A stretch of DNA of 64,000 nt. It comes from Prinsepia uniflora (lineage: Eukaryota > Streptophyta > Magnoliopsida > Rosales > Rosaceae). The notes beneath the pieces were generated by a model. The model worked only from the letters and a program-made list of their open reading frames with translations. It was not told the DNA's origin and searched no databases. Every line of letters starts with the position of its first letter. The first letter of the stretch is position 1. Of this stretch, positions 23,744 through 36,329 are shown one piece after another. The stretch lies in NCBI GenBank assembly GCA_032719365.1, contig CM064869.1:27499504-27563503 (forward strand), read 5' to 3'. Both the position numbers and the translations under genes were made by a program.

Positions 23744-24384
23744 CTAAATAATAAAGAAATCTAATTAAAACCATTCCTACAAGTAAACGAATTGAAAATA
23801 AAAATATAAAAGAAAGTAGGACTAAAATCCTTATACAATATGGAGAATAAATGTGAAAGCCACTTGGAATTATCCTAAAAGGGGCCAAAAACTTGGAATA
23901 AACCTTCACGGATCGTTTTCGGTGGTCAACCACTAAAATCGGGGCGATCAAAGACATGGTAAACCCTGATCAAAAGCTCCAGGGCTTCTGTTTGGAGGTT
24001 TTGGTGGCCGCCCACCGAATCGGGAAGAAGAACTTCAAAGAACGCGCGCCAGGGCTCAGTATGCGTGTTCGGTAGGCATGCACCGAATTGGAGGACGCGC
24101 TACAGTGCATGCGCAAGGACCCCCTGATGCTGATATCGGTGGATGGCCACCAAATTCTTGTGTCATTTTCTTTTCTTCATAACTTCTTCGTTTCAACTCT
24201 GAGTTAGGTGATTCTTTCGCCCAAATAATCGTAATTCCAAAATCTATTTGATATACCTATTTCTCACAAAATATATTATTTTCTCCAATTGCATAGAACC
24301 AATTATTAGCAAAACATAAGTAAAAGGGTATTAAATCATGGATAAAAAATACATAAATTATGACCTATCACTATGCATGACGAG

Positions 24385-24795
24385 TGATAAGTCATGAATT
24401 AAGCATTGTTTCAATGTTGATCATTATCCCCTTTACTTGTCTTTTGATTATAATTGTACAAAAAAAATAGGAGAAAATGATCCATTTTGTGAGGCGGTGT
24501 AGATTATGAAAGTTAAGTCAATTCGAAAGAGAATGCAAAAATAATGGAGGAAATCCGAGCCAAAATGAAGGAATAACACTAAAATGAAGTTAAGGTCCCT
24601 AGCTGAAATCTCAGTTGAGGCTCTTTCGAGTTTTGGCTTTGAATTGGCATTTTCCAATGTCTTGGATGTGATCAAGCTATCCAAATAATCTCCAGGGGTT
24701 CCAATGAGGTGATAGCATGTGTCAAGACAATCAAGATTGACCAAGAAAAGGGGTTCTTGCCTTTCTTGGCCGAGAGGCACTCCTAATCCTACAAG

Positions 24796-24877
<82 letters not shown>

Positions 24878-26197
24878 ACCAGTCTTGCCAGCCTTGCACG
24901 CCTAGATTAAGTGGGCTATTTTAGACATTATGCCCTGGAATCCAGTTGGGAATTTTGGCCAAAAGATCCATTAAAAGAAGGGTTCCTATCTGTTCCTTGG
25001 AACCCAGGAAACTAGGATTTCTTACCTTATTACGTTCCTACTTTTTAGGGATTTGGGGCAGCTATCCTTTGGACGATTTTTCCTTCCCTTATCAATGAGG
25101 AATGAAATGGATTAACTTGGCTAAGAAGACTTAAAGATTTCCTAATCAGATCTTGAAGTTAAATTTGCAAGAAATAAGGAAAACAAAGTTTCTTTGAAAT
25201 CAAGAAACTCAAAGAACACGGCTAGGGTTAAGGAAGCTTCCCTAACCGCATTTTATCATGTTTCCTTTATTTTAGGGATTTGTAATCTGATTTAGGAATG
25301 CATTAAATTAATTCATAGTCAAAAGAAAAGTCAAGAAGTGGAAACAAGAAGGAGAAGGACTTCTTACTCAACAAGGATCCAAGATTGTGGCAAGAACCTT
25401 TCTTCACAGCAAAATGAGTTTTTCTCCCTTGTTTGGGTTTCGTTTCTCCCTTTCTTTTAGGGAGATGCTAGGGCAGGTATTAGGGGATATAAATATTTGT
25501 TTTCTCATTGTTTGAGCACGTCCAATTTACCTCCTAAGGTCCCAAAACTTTGCTGAAATTCAGTCTCAATTACACATAAACTAGCCACAATTTTCCCTTT
25601 GTTCTTACTTTTGATTCAAGTCTTACTTCTTCTTTGTGACGTGAAGCTTGGGAGAAGAAGAAGAAGTGTTTGTGCCACTTCTATCACGCATCACGCATCA
25701 TTCATCTAGTTATTTGTGTTTCTCAATCCCTAATCTCTTTAAGTTTATATGTCTTCAATTATGATGTTTGTTAACTTAGATATATGTGAGTAATTTTTGT
25801 AAGGATTGGGGCTGTTTGAAGCCCTAGCCATGTTAGTTCATAATTAGATTTCTGGCTATTGATTATGGTTGTTATGTATGACTGGATTTGTTGGATTACT
25901 GTGCTTCATGAACTCAATTTATGCTTATAATTTTAATCACCTTATTTGTGTATAATGGTTGATGTAATTGCTTGACGGATCACCTCGATGTTTGTGTTCA
26001 CCCTGCAATTTGTAGCATCATGTTTAAGGAGGGGACCCTTATTCGTAATCTAAAATCATGACTCCTTAGGATTGTACATCACTTTTCTAGGGATAGTGTA
26101 GTGTCATTAAATCTTCTTCACGTTTCATGCATTATCACGCACCATCAGTAATAGTTGTTTAAGGGCGGGCACATTAAGCTTAAACATGCAATCTAAA
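24385..26197 (+). repeat. First LTR of Athila composite (3' end deleted)
   Basis: Starts TGATAAGTCATGAATTAAGC and matches 34464 onward up to CATGCAATCTAA. The last roughly 350 bp, including the end ...TTTTATCA, are missing and replaced by integrase sequence. It contains a long (TG)n(GA)n microsatellite at 24799-24870. Confidence 0.8.
24799..24870. repeat. (TG)n(GA)n microsatellite
   Basis: About 23 TG repeats followed by about 13 GA repeats, inside the first Athila-composite LTR. The second LTR has only about 14 GT and no GA at 34875-34903. Confidence 0.95.
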
Positions 26198-26226
26198 TGG
26201 GGTGAGGCACTTGTTGTGACACAACC

Positions 26227-29200
26227 TGTAACGACCCGTCCCAAATTCCAGGATTAGATTAGTGACTAATCACGATTAGTGACTAATCACGATTAGTGAG
26301 GTTAATCGGTGATTAGTTGGGCGAAATCGGACGAACGATGCAAAATGACCGTTTTGCCCCTAGGCGTGGGGAAAAACGTTCACTTTTCCTTTGGGTGGTC
26401 AATTGGACTTTGGTCGATGACGGTGACGTAGTTTGAGACGTCATGAGTTCATAGACAGGCAGCACGTTTGATTCCGACACTCGAGGAAGAAGTTATGACG
26501 TTCGGAAGTTCAAGAGCATTTCGGTAAATTGGTTAAAAGGAGGCAAATAGTTGACTTTTAGACTGGGAGGTCCGATGGCCAAGGGCCAAGGATCGTTACG
26601 TAGATCGGGACGATACGAATCTGTAGACATGTGGCACATCGAATTCGGACGTTCGACGACGAAGTTACGGTTCACGGAAGTTTCGGGGCACTATTGCACG
26701 TTTTACGAAACGACATAACTTTTGGATCCTAGTGGGCCCCAGATATTTAATCCCTTCCTAATGGATGAGTGACAAGTGTCACCCATCCACAGGCCATCCT
26801 TATACCTTCATGCATCGACTATTTTCTTCATTTTCAAACCTAAAACCCGATCTCACACCATTCTTCATCTCTGTACAACCCAAACCATTCCCTTCACATG
26901 GTTCAACCTGAGTTTGAGGCAGAGAGGGAGACTGAGAACTGAGGGAAGGCTGCTAGAAGCCTGAACCGCCGTGGACGGCGGTGTGGAGGAGGCAAACCCG
27001 AAAAGGTATTCGGTTAGCCCATTTTTCCTATAATTGTCGATTTATACATTATGGGTTGTTTTGGACGTTTGGATAAGGTTATTTAGGTTGCTAGGGATTT
27101 GATATGAAGGTTTTTAATGGGGTTTGATGGCTGTGAAGCCTGGGAACAAAATAGAGGTTTTGAACCGTGAGGGGGATGATCGAACCGTGAGTTTTGGGTA
27201 GGTTTTTGATGTTTTAATTCCTATATTTAGATTCATAGGGATGTAAGGAAGATTGTAGGATTGATTAGGAAGGAAATCAGATCAAAATTATAAGGGAAAA
27301 CCATTGGACCGGTCACGCCGGTCCAGTTGCAGAGGGTGGCCTGAACCGGCCGGTTGGAACCGGCCAAGGGTTGAAGATGAAGTTACAGTGCCCGGCGCGT
27401 GGACTCAAGCACAGTGGCTTCCCTGGGCGTGTGGGGGCGCGTGTCCAATCTTTTTGGAATGTGTTCAACACGTGAAATCATCTATTCGATGTAACGAACA
27501 TTTTGGGGCTGGTTTCGTGTCAATTGGACATCGTTTCGATAGGTTTCGGGGTGTCCGAAGGTTTAGGATCGGGATTAAAAATAGTTAAAAATTCCAGAAA
27601 ATTACGAAACTTTAGTGGGAGGTTATTTAAGTAGTTAGTAACCTTCTATTACGATTTGGACAGGTTTGGGAGTTCCGATGACGGTGATTGGCTCGGGAGA
27701 GCCGTATGGCATGCATATCGAGGCGGCAGCTCAGACGGTCTGTGAGTGGACCTTGTTTTCTAAATTGGTGCATGCATAAATGTTTATTATATGTTTTAAT
27801 ACATATTTTGTGATTCCATGAGTGCATTTGGATGTGGTTACGTATTGGCACGTATTTTGAGGTTTCGGCCTTATATGGTGCCAATACTGTTTGTATTTCC
27901 TTATTGGTTTAAACGAAATGGTTTTGGATTTCAAAAGGATAAACTCGGGTATGAGACCCATTTGGTTTTGTCTCGGGCATATGACCCTATAGGTGACCTA
28001 CGGGTCTGAATCGTGGTTGCGGCTAGTGCTATGTGCACGGCGACCGACGATACGACGCTCGCCTCTGGATTAGGATATGTTCCTCCCGGAGAGGTCACGA
28101 TGCACGATCTGTTGTCGTGCAGCCGATGAAGGCTTGACTTCGGAGTGCTGACGGTTCAGGATATCGATCAGTGATGAGTGCTTCATAATCTAGCGGTGGT
28201 CGCGTTGGTTGATTCATTCACAGCGACATACCAGGATTGGGGGCGGTCTTGGATGGATGGTTGCATGCATCACTACGATCAGAGTCGTGACTGACCTTGA
28301 GATATCGGGCACGATGCCCAGTGAGTCATATGTTCGGGCATGAAACCCAATTACTTTACATTTATGATTTCGGGTCTGGGACCCTAATGGATTTCCAGGT
28401 TCATGACGGTTTATGGGAACCGGCATGAACCCTTGAAAGGTCTTTATGATTCATGACGGTTTATGAGAACCGGGCATGAATCCTTTGAAAGGTTCTAAAG
28501 ATGTTTTCTATATGTATATGAATGGCATGGATGATTTCATTATATATATATATATATATGTATGTATATTCATATACCTTTCTTTACTTCAATTATCTCA
28601 TCCGGGGAGGGTCGTTGGCCTGGGTGGACCCCGGAGTAGTCACGGAGCACTGACCGAGTGGAGTCGCCCCCGTTGGGTTCCTTACTCTCAGGAAGGCTTG
28701 TACTATAACCTCAGGACGGGTCATTAGTCTACGGACATTGACCTTGAACCCTGAAAGACTTGGGTTGAGACCCCGGGTAGCACGCGCGTAGCTTTGGAAA
28801 CCGTGACAGGATTGATTGTGTGATTATATGTATATATGATATATGATATGTGATGTGTACGATACATGATATGTGATGTGTACAAGTTTTGGGATGAGTC
28901 TCGTATGGATTTGGGTAGTGGCCCGTGTATTCGGTTTCATTTACGATTTTGGGCTAAGACCCTAATGAACGGTTTGATAAATGGTTTTCGAATGCATGCA
29001 TGCTTTTTAGTGAAGGGTACAAATGTCTTCGTTAAAATGTTTTTATAAACTCCTTGTTTTGTCCACTCACAGCTTTTAAATGTTTTGACTGCCCTTCAAG
29101 TTGACAGCGGATGTGGACTGTAGCCGAGACCGAGATATCACATACCTCCTCCGGATCCTGGCGTACTCTGATAGCCCGAGAGGGCAAAGGTTGGAAATAT

Positions 29201-29279
29201 CCCTTGTCTAACACTTTGTGTCAGACGGGAGCAGGGTCGTCCCACATTAATCCTGAGGGGATTGGGACCGGTCCTGTCA
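26227..29279 (+). mobile_element. Tekay-type solo LTR (plus orientation), nested
   Basis: 3,053 bp from TGTAACGACCCG to GGTCCTGTCA, with exact target duplication CAACC (26222-26226 and 29280-29284). It carries exact arms TGTGAGTGGAC (27741-27751) and GTCCACTCACA (29061-29071). Between them are a run of units such as CGGGTATGAGACCC at 27935-28500 and an (AT)n stretch at 28541-28559. An interrupted palindrome around GAGTGACAAGTGTCAC sits at 26763-26788. No internal domain. Confidence 0.88.
28541..28559. repeat. (AT)n microsatellite
   Basis: A pure AT run of about nine repeats inside the solo LTR at 26227-29279. Confidence 0.95.
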
Positions 29280-29877
29280 CAACCCGCCCTCAATCCCCCG
29301 GGATTAAGGGTTAAGTCATGCTCCCGTCTAACTTGCGTGGTACGAAAGCTAAACCGACGTTCCCGTCTAACTTGCGTGGTACGAAAGCTAAACCGACGTT
29401 CAACCTCAATGTAACACTTAAGCCGGACAAGGGATTTCCAATCGAACCGTCCACAAGTTCCAGACTTTCCAGAGTGCGTAGAATCTACTGTGGATCGCGT
29501 GTGTGATATCTCCTTCTCTCTCTACCAACAACCTGCACCACAACAACCTAGAGGGTATCGAAAACATAAAAGACTGTGAGTGGACATAAATAAAGGATAA
29601 GTTTAGAAAACAGTTTATCAGAAAAGACAATTATACCCTCATTAAAACCAATGCATGCATAATAAACTCATTTCATAAAACCATTTCATATTAAATTACG
29701 AAAACCGAACTTATTTCTTTTTCTCAAATCCCGGGCCTCAGCCCAAAACCATCGAAATCCATCTCATCCGGGGCACAACCCAAAACATCGGAAAACCATT
29801 ATTTGGAAACCATCAAGTTCTCATCGAAATCCAAAACACATTTGAAATCCATTTCAACCAAACGAACCTGCTGGATC

Positions 29878-30010
29878 TATCCGAGTCTTTAAACTCCCGA
29901 GTCTTTAAACTCAATCCAGGCCTCAATATAATCCGAGTCTTTAAACTCAATCTGGGTCTTTAAACCCAATCCGGGCCCGCCCCCGTCATAATCATATCCG
30001 GGTCTTTAAA
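29878..30010. repeat. GAGTCTTTAAACTC array in solo LTR
   Basis: Units GAGTCTTTAAACTC and GGGTCTTTAAACCC alternate as in the LTR at 5394-8361, showing paired changes of both arms. Confidence 0.8.
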
Positions 30011-32296
30011 CCCAATAACCAGATCGAGCAAATCCAATCCAAAAACCATTTTAAAACCATTTCCAAATCCATGTCCAAATCCGAATTCGAAATCACCATT
30101 TCGAATTCCAAGCCGAATCCAAAATCATCATCCCGAATTCAAATCCAGAATCATATCCATCATCCATGTCCAAATCCGAATCCGAAACCATCATTTCGTA
30201 AGCCAGCATCAGGAATAACCATTCCGAACCCAAATCTAGAAATCAACTTTCAAGTTCCAAAATCGAATCCCCGAATCGTCATCCTGAAATCCGATTCCAA
30301 AATCCGAAATCACGTTTATCGAAACCACTTTTATGAACTGGGCTTCAAGCCCGAAATCACTTTTCTAAAATCCATTTTAAATCATTGAAATCAAATCATA
30401 ATTCAAGTCCCGAAAACAAATCATCAAACCATAGCAGAAAACCGTATCTCGTAAAACGTGCACTTTCGTAAATATCTCGAAATACGTGCAAAATCGTAAA
30501 TCATAAAATTCATAATCATAATCATTGAAATTACATATAGAAAGTATATAAAACGTTTATGCATGCATCATAAGTTTTAAAGCAAAGTCCACTCACAAAC
30601 TGTTACGCCGCTGCCTCGATACGCGTGCACCTACGCCATTCCCGGCCAATCCCCCATCACTGGCTTTTCCGAACCTGTCCAAATCCCATAATAAGGTCAC
30701 TAACTACTTCACAATATTCATACTAAAGCTTCGTAATTTTCCTGAATTTTTAGCTTTTTTTAAACGAGCCCTAAAACCTTCGGACCTCTCGAAACATATC
30801 GAGACGATGTCCGATCGACTCGAAACCAGTGCCAAAATGTTCGTTACATCAATTAAATAATTTCACATGTTGAAAAATTCCGAGACTAGGCTCCACGCGC
30901 CCTCACGCGCCCCAAAAAAGGGATGCGTGTGGGAGCCACGTGCCCACTATTCATCATCGTCTTCTTTGGTCAGGCCGGGTTCAGACCAGTCTAGACTTGC
31001 CTCTGCAACTCGAACCGGCATGACCGGTTTCTGTCCAATTTCAACCCGTTTTCCCCTCTGTTTCCACCATTAGTTTCGTCCTTCCATTCCTACTTCATCT
31101 AGCTATTTAACATGGAAAGTTAGGGCCTGAAGCTTACCGTCTCGATGCAAGGTATAACTAATGCTCTGCAACCGTGTTCTGCAATCATTCCCGACCTCCT
31201 AGAGTCCTGGTTTTGGTCCCAATCAACCTCTATAACCATTAGAAACAGGGTCCATGCATCATAATCGATCAACAAGCCCTATAACTAACAACACCGATTT
31301 CGAATTTAAACGAAGCTTCCCGGGAAACTCACCGTACCACCGCCGTCGTGCCCTGCCGTGGTTACCACTACATTTGTCCTATCTCCTTATCCAAGTTTCC
31401 TTCACTCCTTACAGCAAAATGACGAGGATCAAGGGAGTTTGACTGGGTTGGTTCATGGGTTCCTCTGTTTTCTATTTTCACGTTGTCGTGACCACCGTCC
31501 ACGGCGGCCCGTCGTGACAGCACCACTATCTTCCTCCTTCATCTAATCTCCCAGCTTCCTTCACAACGTATGCAACATGGTTGAAGATTGAAGGAAATAG
31601 TGGGGTGAGTTCCTCACGGCTCATGCTTTGTTTTCTTTTGTTTAACCCCCAAAGTCGTGCAATCATCATTTAAAATGTGAGACAAATTTGAGAGACAGTG
31701 AGGAGGATTCTACATCCATCCAGAGAGGGCCAGGTGTCCAACCCTCTATGGACTCACTTCCCCAAGGCAGTCACATGTCCATTTATCACTGGGCACATAT
31801 CCCAAGGCCCTACAATGACCATTTTACCCTTATTCCACAAATTACCATTTTGCCCCTCAAGTTCCCAGACCCGTAACGTTGTCATCCAAACTCCATTTGA
31901 CATGTGTCGCCTGTCGTTGTACTCAGGAAAGCGAGACCTACCTAACGGTCCTCGAATTAAGTGAACATAACTTGTCATTTAAAAAGTCAACCATTTGCCC
32001 CTTCTTGATCAAATTACCAAAATACCCTCAAACTTCCGAACATAATAACTTTTTCCTCGAATATCGGAATCGGACGTGCCACCTGTCTATGAACTCGTGA
32101 CGTCGCAAAATTCGTCACAGTCATCGGTCAAAGTCCATTTGACCGCCCGAACAAAAGTCAACCGTTTTGCCCATTCTAAGGGCAAAACCGTCATTTCGCA
32201 CCTTCCGTCCGAAGTCACCCAACTAATCACCGATTACCGTCACTAATCTGTCATTAAACATTAATCTAATCTTGATTTCTAGGACGGGTCGTTACA

Positions 32297-32895
32297 TGTT
32301 GTGAGTTTCATTCAAAATCATATTCTAGCTAGGTTTGGTGCACTAAGGGCCATCATAAGCGATGGAGGCTCCCACTTTTGGAATCGTTCTTTTGAGGCCT
32401 TGATGAGGAAGTATAGTGTAAATCACAACGTATCCAACCCCCTACCATCCTCAAACATGTGGACAAGCTGAAGTGTCCAATAGCGAGATTAAAGGGATAC
32501 TTGAGAAGACGGTTCATCCTAACCGCAAAGATTGGCCCATGAGATTGAACGATGCACTTCGGGCTTATAGGACGGCTTTAAAGACACCTTTAGGTATGTC
32601 CGCTTTTCAATTAGTCTTTGGTAAAATTTGTCATTTTCCTGTAGAGCTTGAGCACAAGGCCTTTTGGGCAGTTAAGCACATGAACATGGACCTAGACGCT
32701 GTTAGAATTCACCGAAAGTTGCAACTGAATGAGCTTGATGAACTTCGCAATAAGGCCTATGAAAGCTCTCAAATTTACAAGGAAAAGACCAAGGCCTTTC
32801 ATGACAATAACATTCAAAGGAAAGTCCTTCAAGTTGGCCAACAAGTCCTACTTTTAACCTCCCAGCTCAAGTTGTTTTCCGGTAAGTTACGTTGA
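32297..32895 (+). pseudogene. Athila integrase fragment
   Basis: Sequence continues from 26198-26216 across the nested LTRs. It encodes VSFIQNHILARFGALRAIISDGGSHFWN, with the second catalytic Asp in IISDGG. After a small frame break near 32440 come VSNSEIKGILEKTV (catalytic Glu region), NRKDWPMRLNDALRAYRTA and FGKICHFPVELEHKAFWAVK, ending SQLKLFSGKLR. These are typical Athila integrase blocks. The N-terminal zinc part and all upstream pol domains are missing. Confidence 0.82.
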
Positions 32896-34463
32896 GCTTG
32901 ATGAACCTAGCCCTGGTTTATTCCCTTTTTCTTATGGGCATTTTTCACCTTATAACTCATGAATTTGTCTTCCTTTTATGCTCTAAACATTGAGGACAAT
33001 GTTTCATTTAGGTTTAGGGATATTGGACTTAAGTTTAGGGGTACGCAACTCAGATTCTGCTTTGATTTCCTTGCTATTTTTTATTTTCTGCTTTTATTTC
33101 CTTGCATTTTTTTGTTTTCTGTTTTGAATTCTTTGCTGTTTTTTGTTTTGTGATGCTAGTTTTTATGCCTACACAAGTTAATATGAAGGTATAGAATGTG
33201 ACAATTGCTTGTGCTTGCTAAGAATCATTGTCATGACCATTGAACTCACATTTGCACTTCACAATACCATAATCAAGTGATCAAACAACCAAAGCAATTG
33301 AATTTGAGCATGCTTAGAAAATTAGTGGAGATTACCATTGTGAGATCTTTGAGCTTGATTGCCTTTTTCTTAAACACTCATCACTTTGTTTTAAATTGCA
33401 TGATCCCTTTCTATTTGCATTGATGTTTAAAGAACCATATCTATGGGATGCTCTTGATTTGATGTGTAATTGTTTATGAGATATGATATAGGCTATGTAT
33501 GTTTTGGCTCCTAAAGGCCTTTTTTTCCTCCATCCATATTGCATGCTCCCTAAGCCCCTTTGAAGCCAAACACTTATCCTTTTTGTTCTTCACTTACAAT
33601 ATGACCTAACCATGTTTTGAAACCTTCATTATGGCCATACCCTATAATGTAAACTTGTGTCAAGGTTGCAACAAATGAGATTAATGGTGAGGAGGAAATA
33701 TGTTGATGATTTGTGCTACTTATACTCATGTGATGGAAGTATGTTTGAACGGAAAGGATTGTTCGTTTAGTTGTAAATTGAGGATGTTATTGCATGATCT
33801 TGGCTCAACTCATATAAACAAAAATGTATCAAGTTCATTAGTGAAAAGAAAAGAATAGTATGCAAAAGAAAAATAAAAAAAGAAAAATTGCGACTAGAAG
33901 AAAAAGAAAAAAGCAATGAACTTTGAGTTGAGTCAAGTGAGCCAAGTACCTCAATCAGAGCATTGTTATAAGCTTAAGCACGTTTGATCTATTACTCAAG
34001 GTCCAAGTCATGACTTCTCATGCCTTGATGCGGTTTAGGTTCTTTAATTTCCAACTTTCCTTTCTAAACCCAAGAACCTAGCCTCATTACAGCCCTTGAA
34101 TGAAGACCTATTGATCTTGTGAATGGTTATGCAAAGGATTAAGGTACGTATCCCTGTTCTTAAACTTCAATTCCTTTTCGAGATCATATTTACATATAAA
34201 GTATTGTTCTTCATTGAAATTCATATGGGATTAACTTGATTGTCATTACATAAACTCATCACATATGCTTGTTGAGTGAAAGCCTTAGGATTCTTGTGTG
34301 TGCATTGAGTGATGCCTAGTGAGGATTAGAGTCGAGGCGAAATCTTTCTAGGGTGTTTAGATGACGTTGTTTTCTAGCTTCAGCATTTGAGATGTTGGTC
34401 TAAACACTTGACACTTGATTTCATGATTCTGGCATGTTCCTTGGTTTGTATGAATTAAGCATT
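32896..34463 (+). other. Non-coding region between Athila integrase and LTR
   Basis: Matches 15883-17661 of the pol-less derivative over most of its length. It has A/G-rich runs at about 33838-33918. I see no envelope-like gene. The small frame at 32959-33153 also occurs at 15943-16131 and reflects shared repeat sequence. Confidence 0.7.
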
Positions 34464-34872
34464 TGATAAGTCATGAATTAAGCATTGTTTCATTGTTGAT
34501 CCTTATCTCCTTTACTTGTCTTTTGATTATAATTGTACAATAAATAGGAGAAAATGATCCATTTTGTGAGGCTTGTGTAGATTATGAACTTTAAGTCAAT
34601 TATGAAGAGAAAGAAAAAATAATGGAGGAAATTCGAGCCAAAATGAAGGAGTAGCACTAAAATGAAGTTAAGGTCCCTAGCTGAAATCCCAGTTGAGGCC
34701 TCTCGGGTTTTGGCTTTGAATTGGCATTTTCCAATGTCTTGGATGTGATCAAGCTGTCCAAATTATCTCCAGGGGTTCCAATGAGGTGATAGCAAGTGTC
34801 AAGACAATCAAGATTGACCAAGAAAAGGGGTTCTTGCCTTTCTTGGCCAAGAGGCATTCCTAATCCTACAAG

Positions 34873-34874
<2 letters not shown>

Positions 34875-34903
<29 letters not shown>
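34875..34903. repeat. (GT)14 microsatellite
   Basis: Same place in the second Athila-composite LTR as the long (TG)n(GA)n at 24799-24870. Confidence 0.95.
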
Positions 34904-36329
34904 ACTTTGTGGACCAATCTTGCCATCCTTGCACGCCTATATTAATTGGGCTATTTCAAACATTATGCTCTGGAATCCAGGTGGGAAAGTTTGCCAAAAA
35001 ATCCATTAAAAGAAGGATTCCTATCCGTTCCTTGGAACCCAACAAACTAGGATTTCTTGCCTTATCAAGTTTCTACTTATTAGGGATTTGGGACAGCTGT
35101 CCTTTGGACGAATTTTCCTACCTTTCTCAATGTGGAATGACATGGATTGACTTGGATAAGAAGACTTAAAGATGTTATAATCAGATCTTGAAGTTAAAGT
35201 TGCAAGAAAGAAGGAAAAGGAATTTTCTTGGAAATCAAGAAACTCAAAGAACACGGCTAGGATTAAGGAAGCTTCCCTAGCCGCATTTTATCATGTTTCC
35301 TTATTTTAGGGCTTTGTAATTTGATTTAGGATTGCATTAAATGAATTCCTAGTCAAAATAATAGTCAAGAAGTGGAAACAAGAAGGAGAAGGATTCTTTA
35401 CTCAACAAGGATCCAAGATTGCGGCAAGAACCTTTCTTCACGGTAAAAGGAGTTTTCCTTCCTTGTTTTGGTTTCATTTTTCCCTTTCTTTTAGAGAGAT
35501 GCTAGGGCAGGTGTTAGGGGATATAAATAGTTTTTTTCTCATTGTTTGAGCATGTCCAATTTACCTCCTAAGGTCCCAAAACTCTGCTGAAATCCAGTCT
35601 CAAATTTACACATAAACTAGCCGTAATTTTCCTTTTGTTCTTACTTTTGATTCAAGTCTTGCATCTTCTTTGTGACATGAAGCTTGGGAGAAGAAGAAGT
35701 GTTTGTGCCACTTCTCTCACGCATCATTATACTTAGTATTTGTGTTTCTCAATCCCTAATCTCTTTAAGTTTATATGTCTTCAATTATGATGTTTGTTAA
35801 CTTAGATATGTGTGAGTAGTTTCTTTAAGGATTGGGGCTGTTTGAAGCCCTAGCCATGTTAGTTCATAATTAGATTTCTGGTTGTTGATTATGGTTGTTA
35901 TGTATGTCTGGATTTGTTGGATTACTGTGCTAAATGAACTCAATTTTTTTTCTTCTAAGTTTGATCACCTTATTTGTGTATAATGGTTGATGTAATTGAT
36001 TGACGGATCGCCTCGAAGTTTGCGTTCACCTTGCAATTTGTAGCATCACGTTTAAGGAGGGGACTCTTATTCGTAATCCAAACTCATGACTCCCTAGGAC
36101 TGCACATCACTTTTCTAGGAATAGTGTAGTGTCACTAAATCTTCTTCACATTTCATGCATTATCATGTACCATCGGTAATAGTTGTTTAAAGACGGGTAC
36201 ATCACGCTTAAACATGCAATCTAAGAAAAGATAATATGTGTAGGGTGAGCCTTAGCTGGACCCCTGCACGGGCACTTAATTCAGATGCATGCATAATTAA
36301 TCTAATCAACGAAATCTAAGGAGAACTAT

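Larger units (their letters stand above)
12860..24370 (-). mobile_element. Reverse Athila-type solo LTR, split by two insertions
   Basis: Three pieces, 12860-12935, 19655-20710 and 23744-24370, join into one LTR of about 1.75 kb in minus orientation. Its plus-strand edges are TGATAGAGATTTTAC (LTR 3' end) and GACCTATCA (LTR 5' end). Flanks CTGTG and CTATG are a near-exact target duplication. The first insertion (12936-19654) duplicates ACAAG and the second (20711-23743) duplicates CTAAA, which proves continuity across both. No internal domain is attached. Confidence 0.85.
26217..32296 (-). mobile_element. Tekay-type solo LTR, split near its end by an opposite solo LTR
   Basis: The LTR starts TGACACAACC at 26217, is cut after ten bases by the element at 26227-29279, and continues from 29285 to GGGTCGTTACA at 32296. 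Exact target duplication TGTTG at 26212-26216 and 32297-32301. The central domain has exact arms TGTGAGTGGAC (29575-29585) and GTCCACTCACA (30587-30597), with ATGCATGCAT near each arm, a GAGTCTTTAAACTC array (29878-30010) and paired ACGTGCA at about 30457 and 30484. A 39-bp tandem duplication lies at about 29323-29400. Confidence 0.88.
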
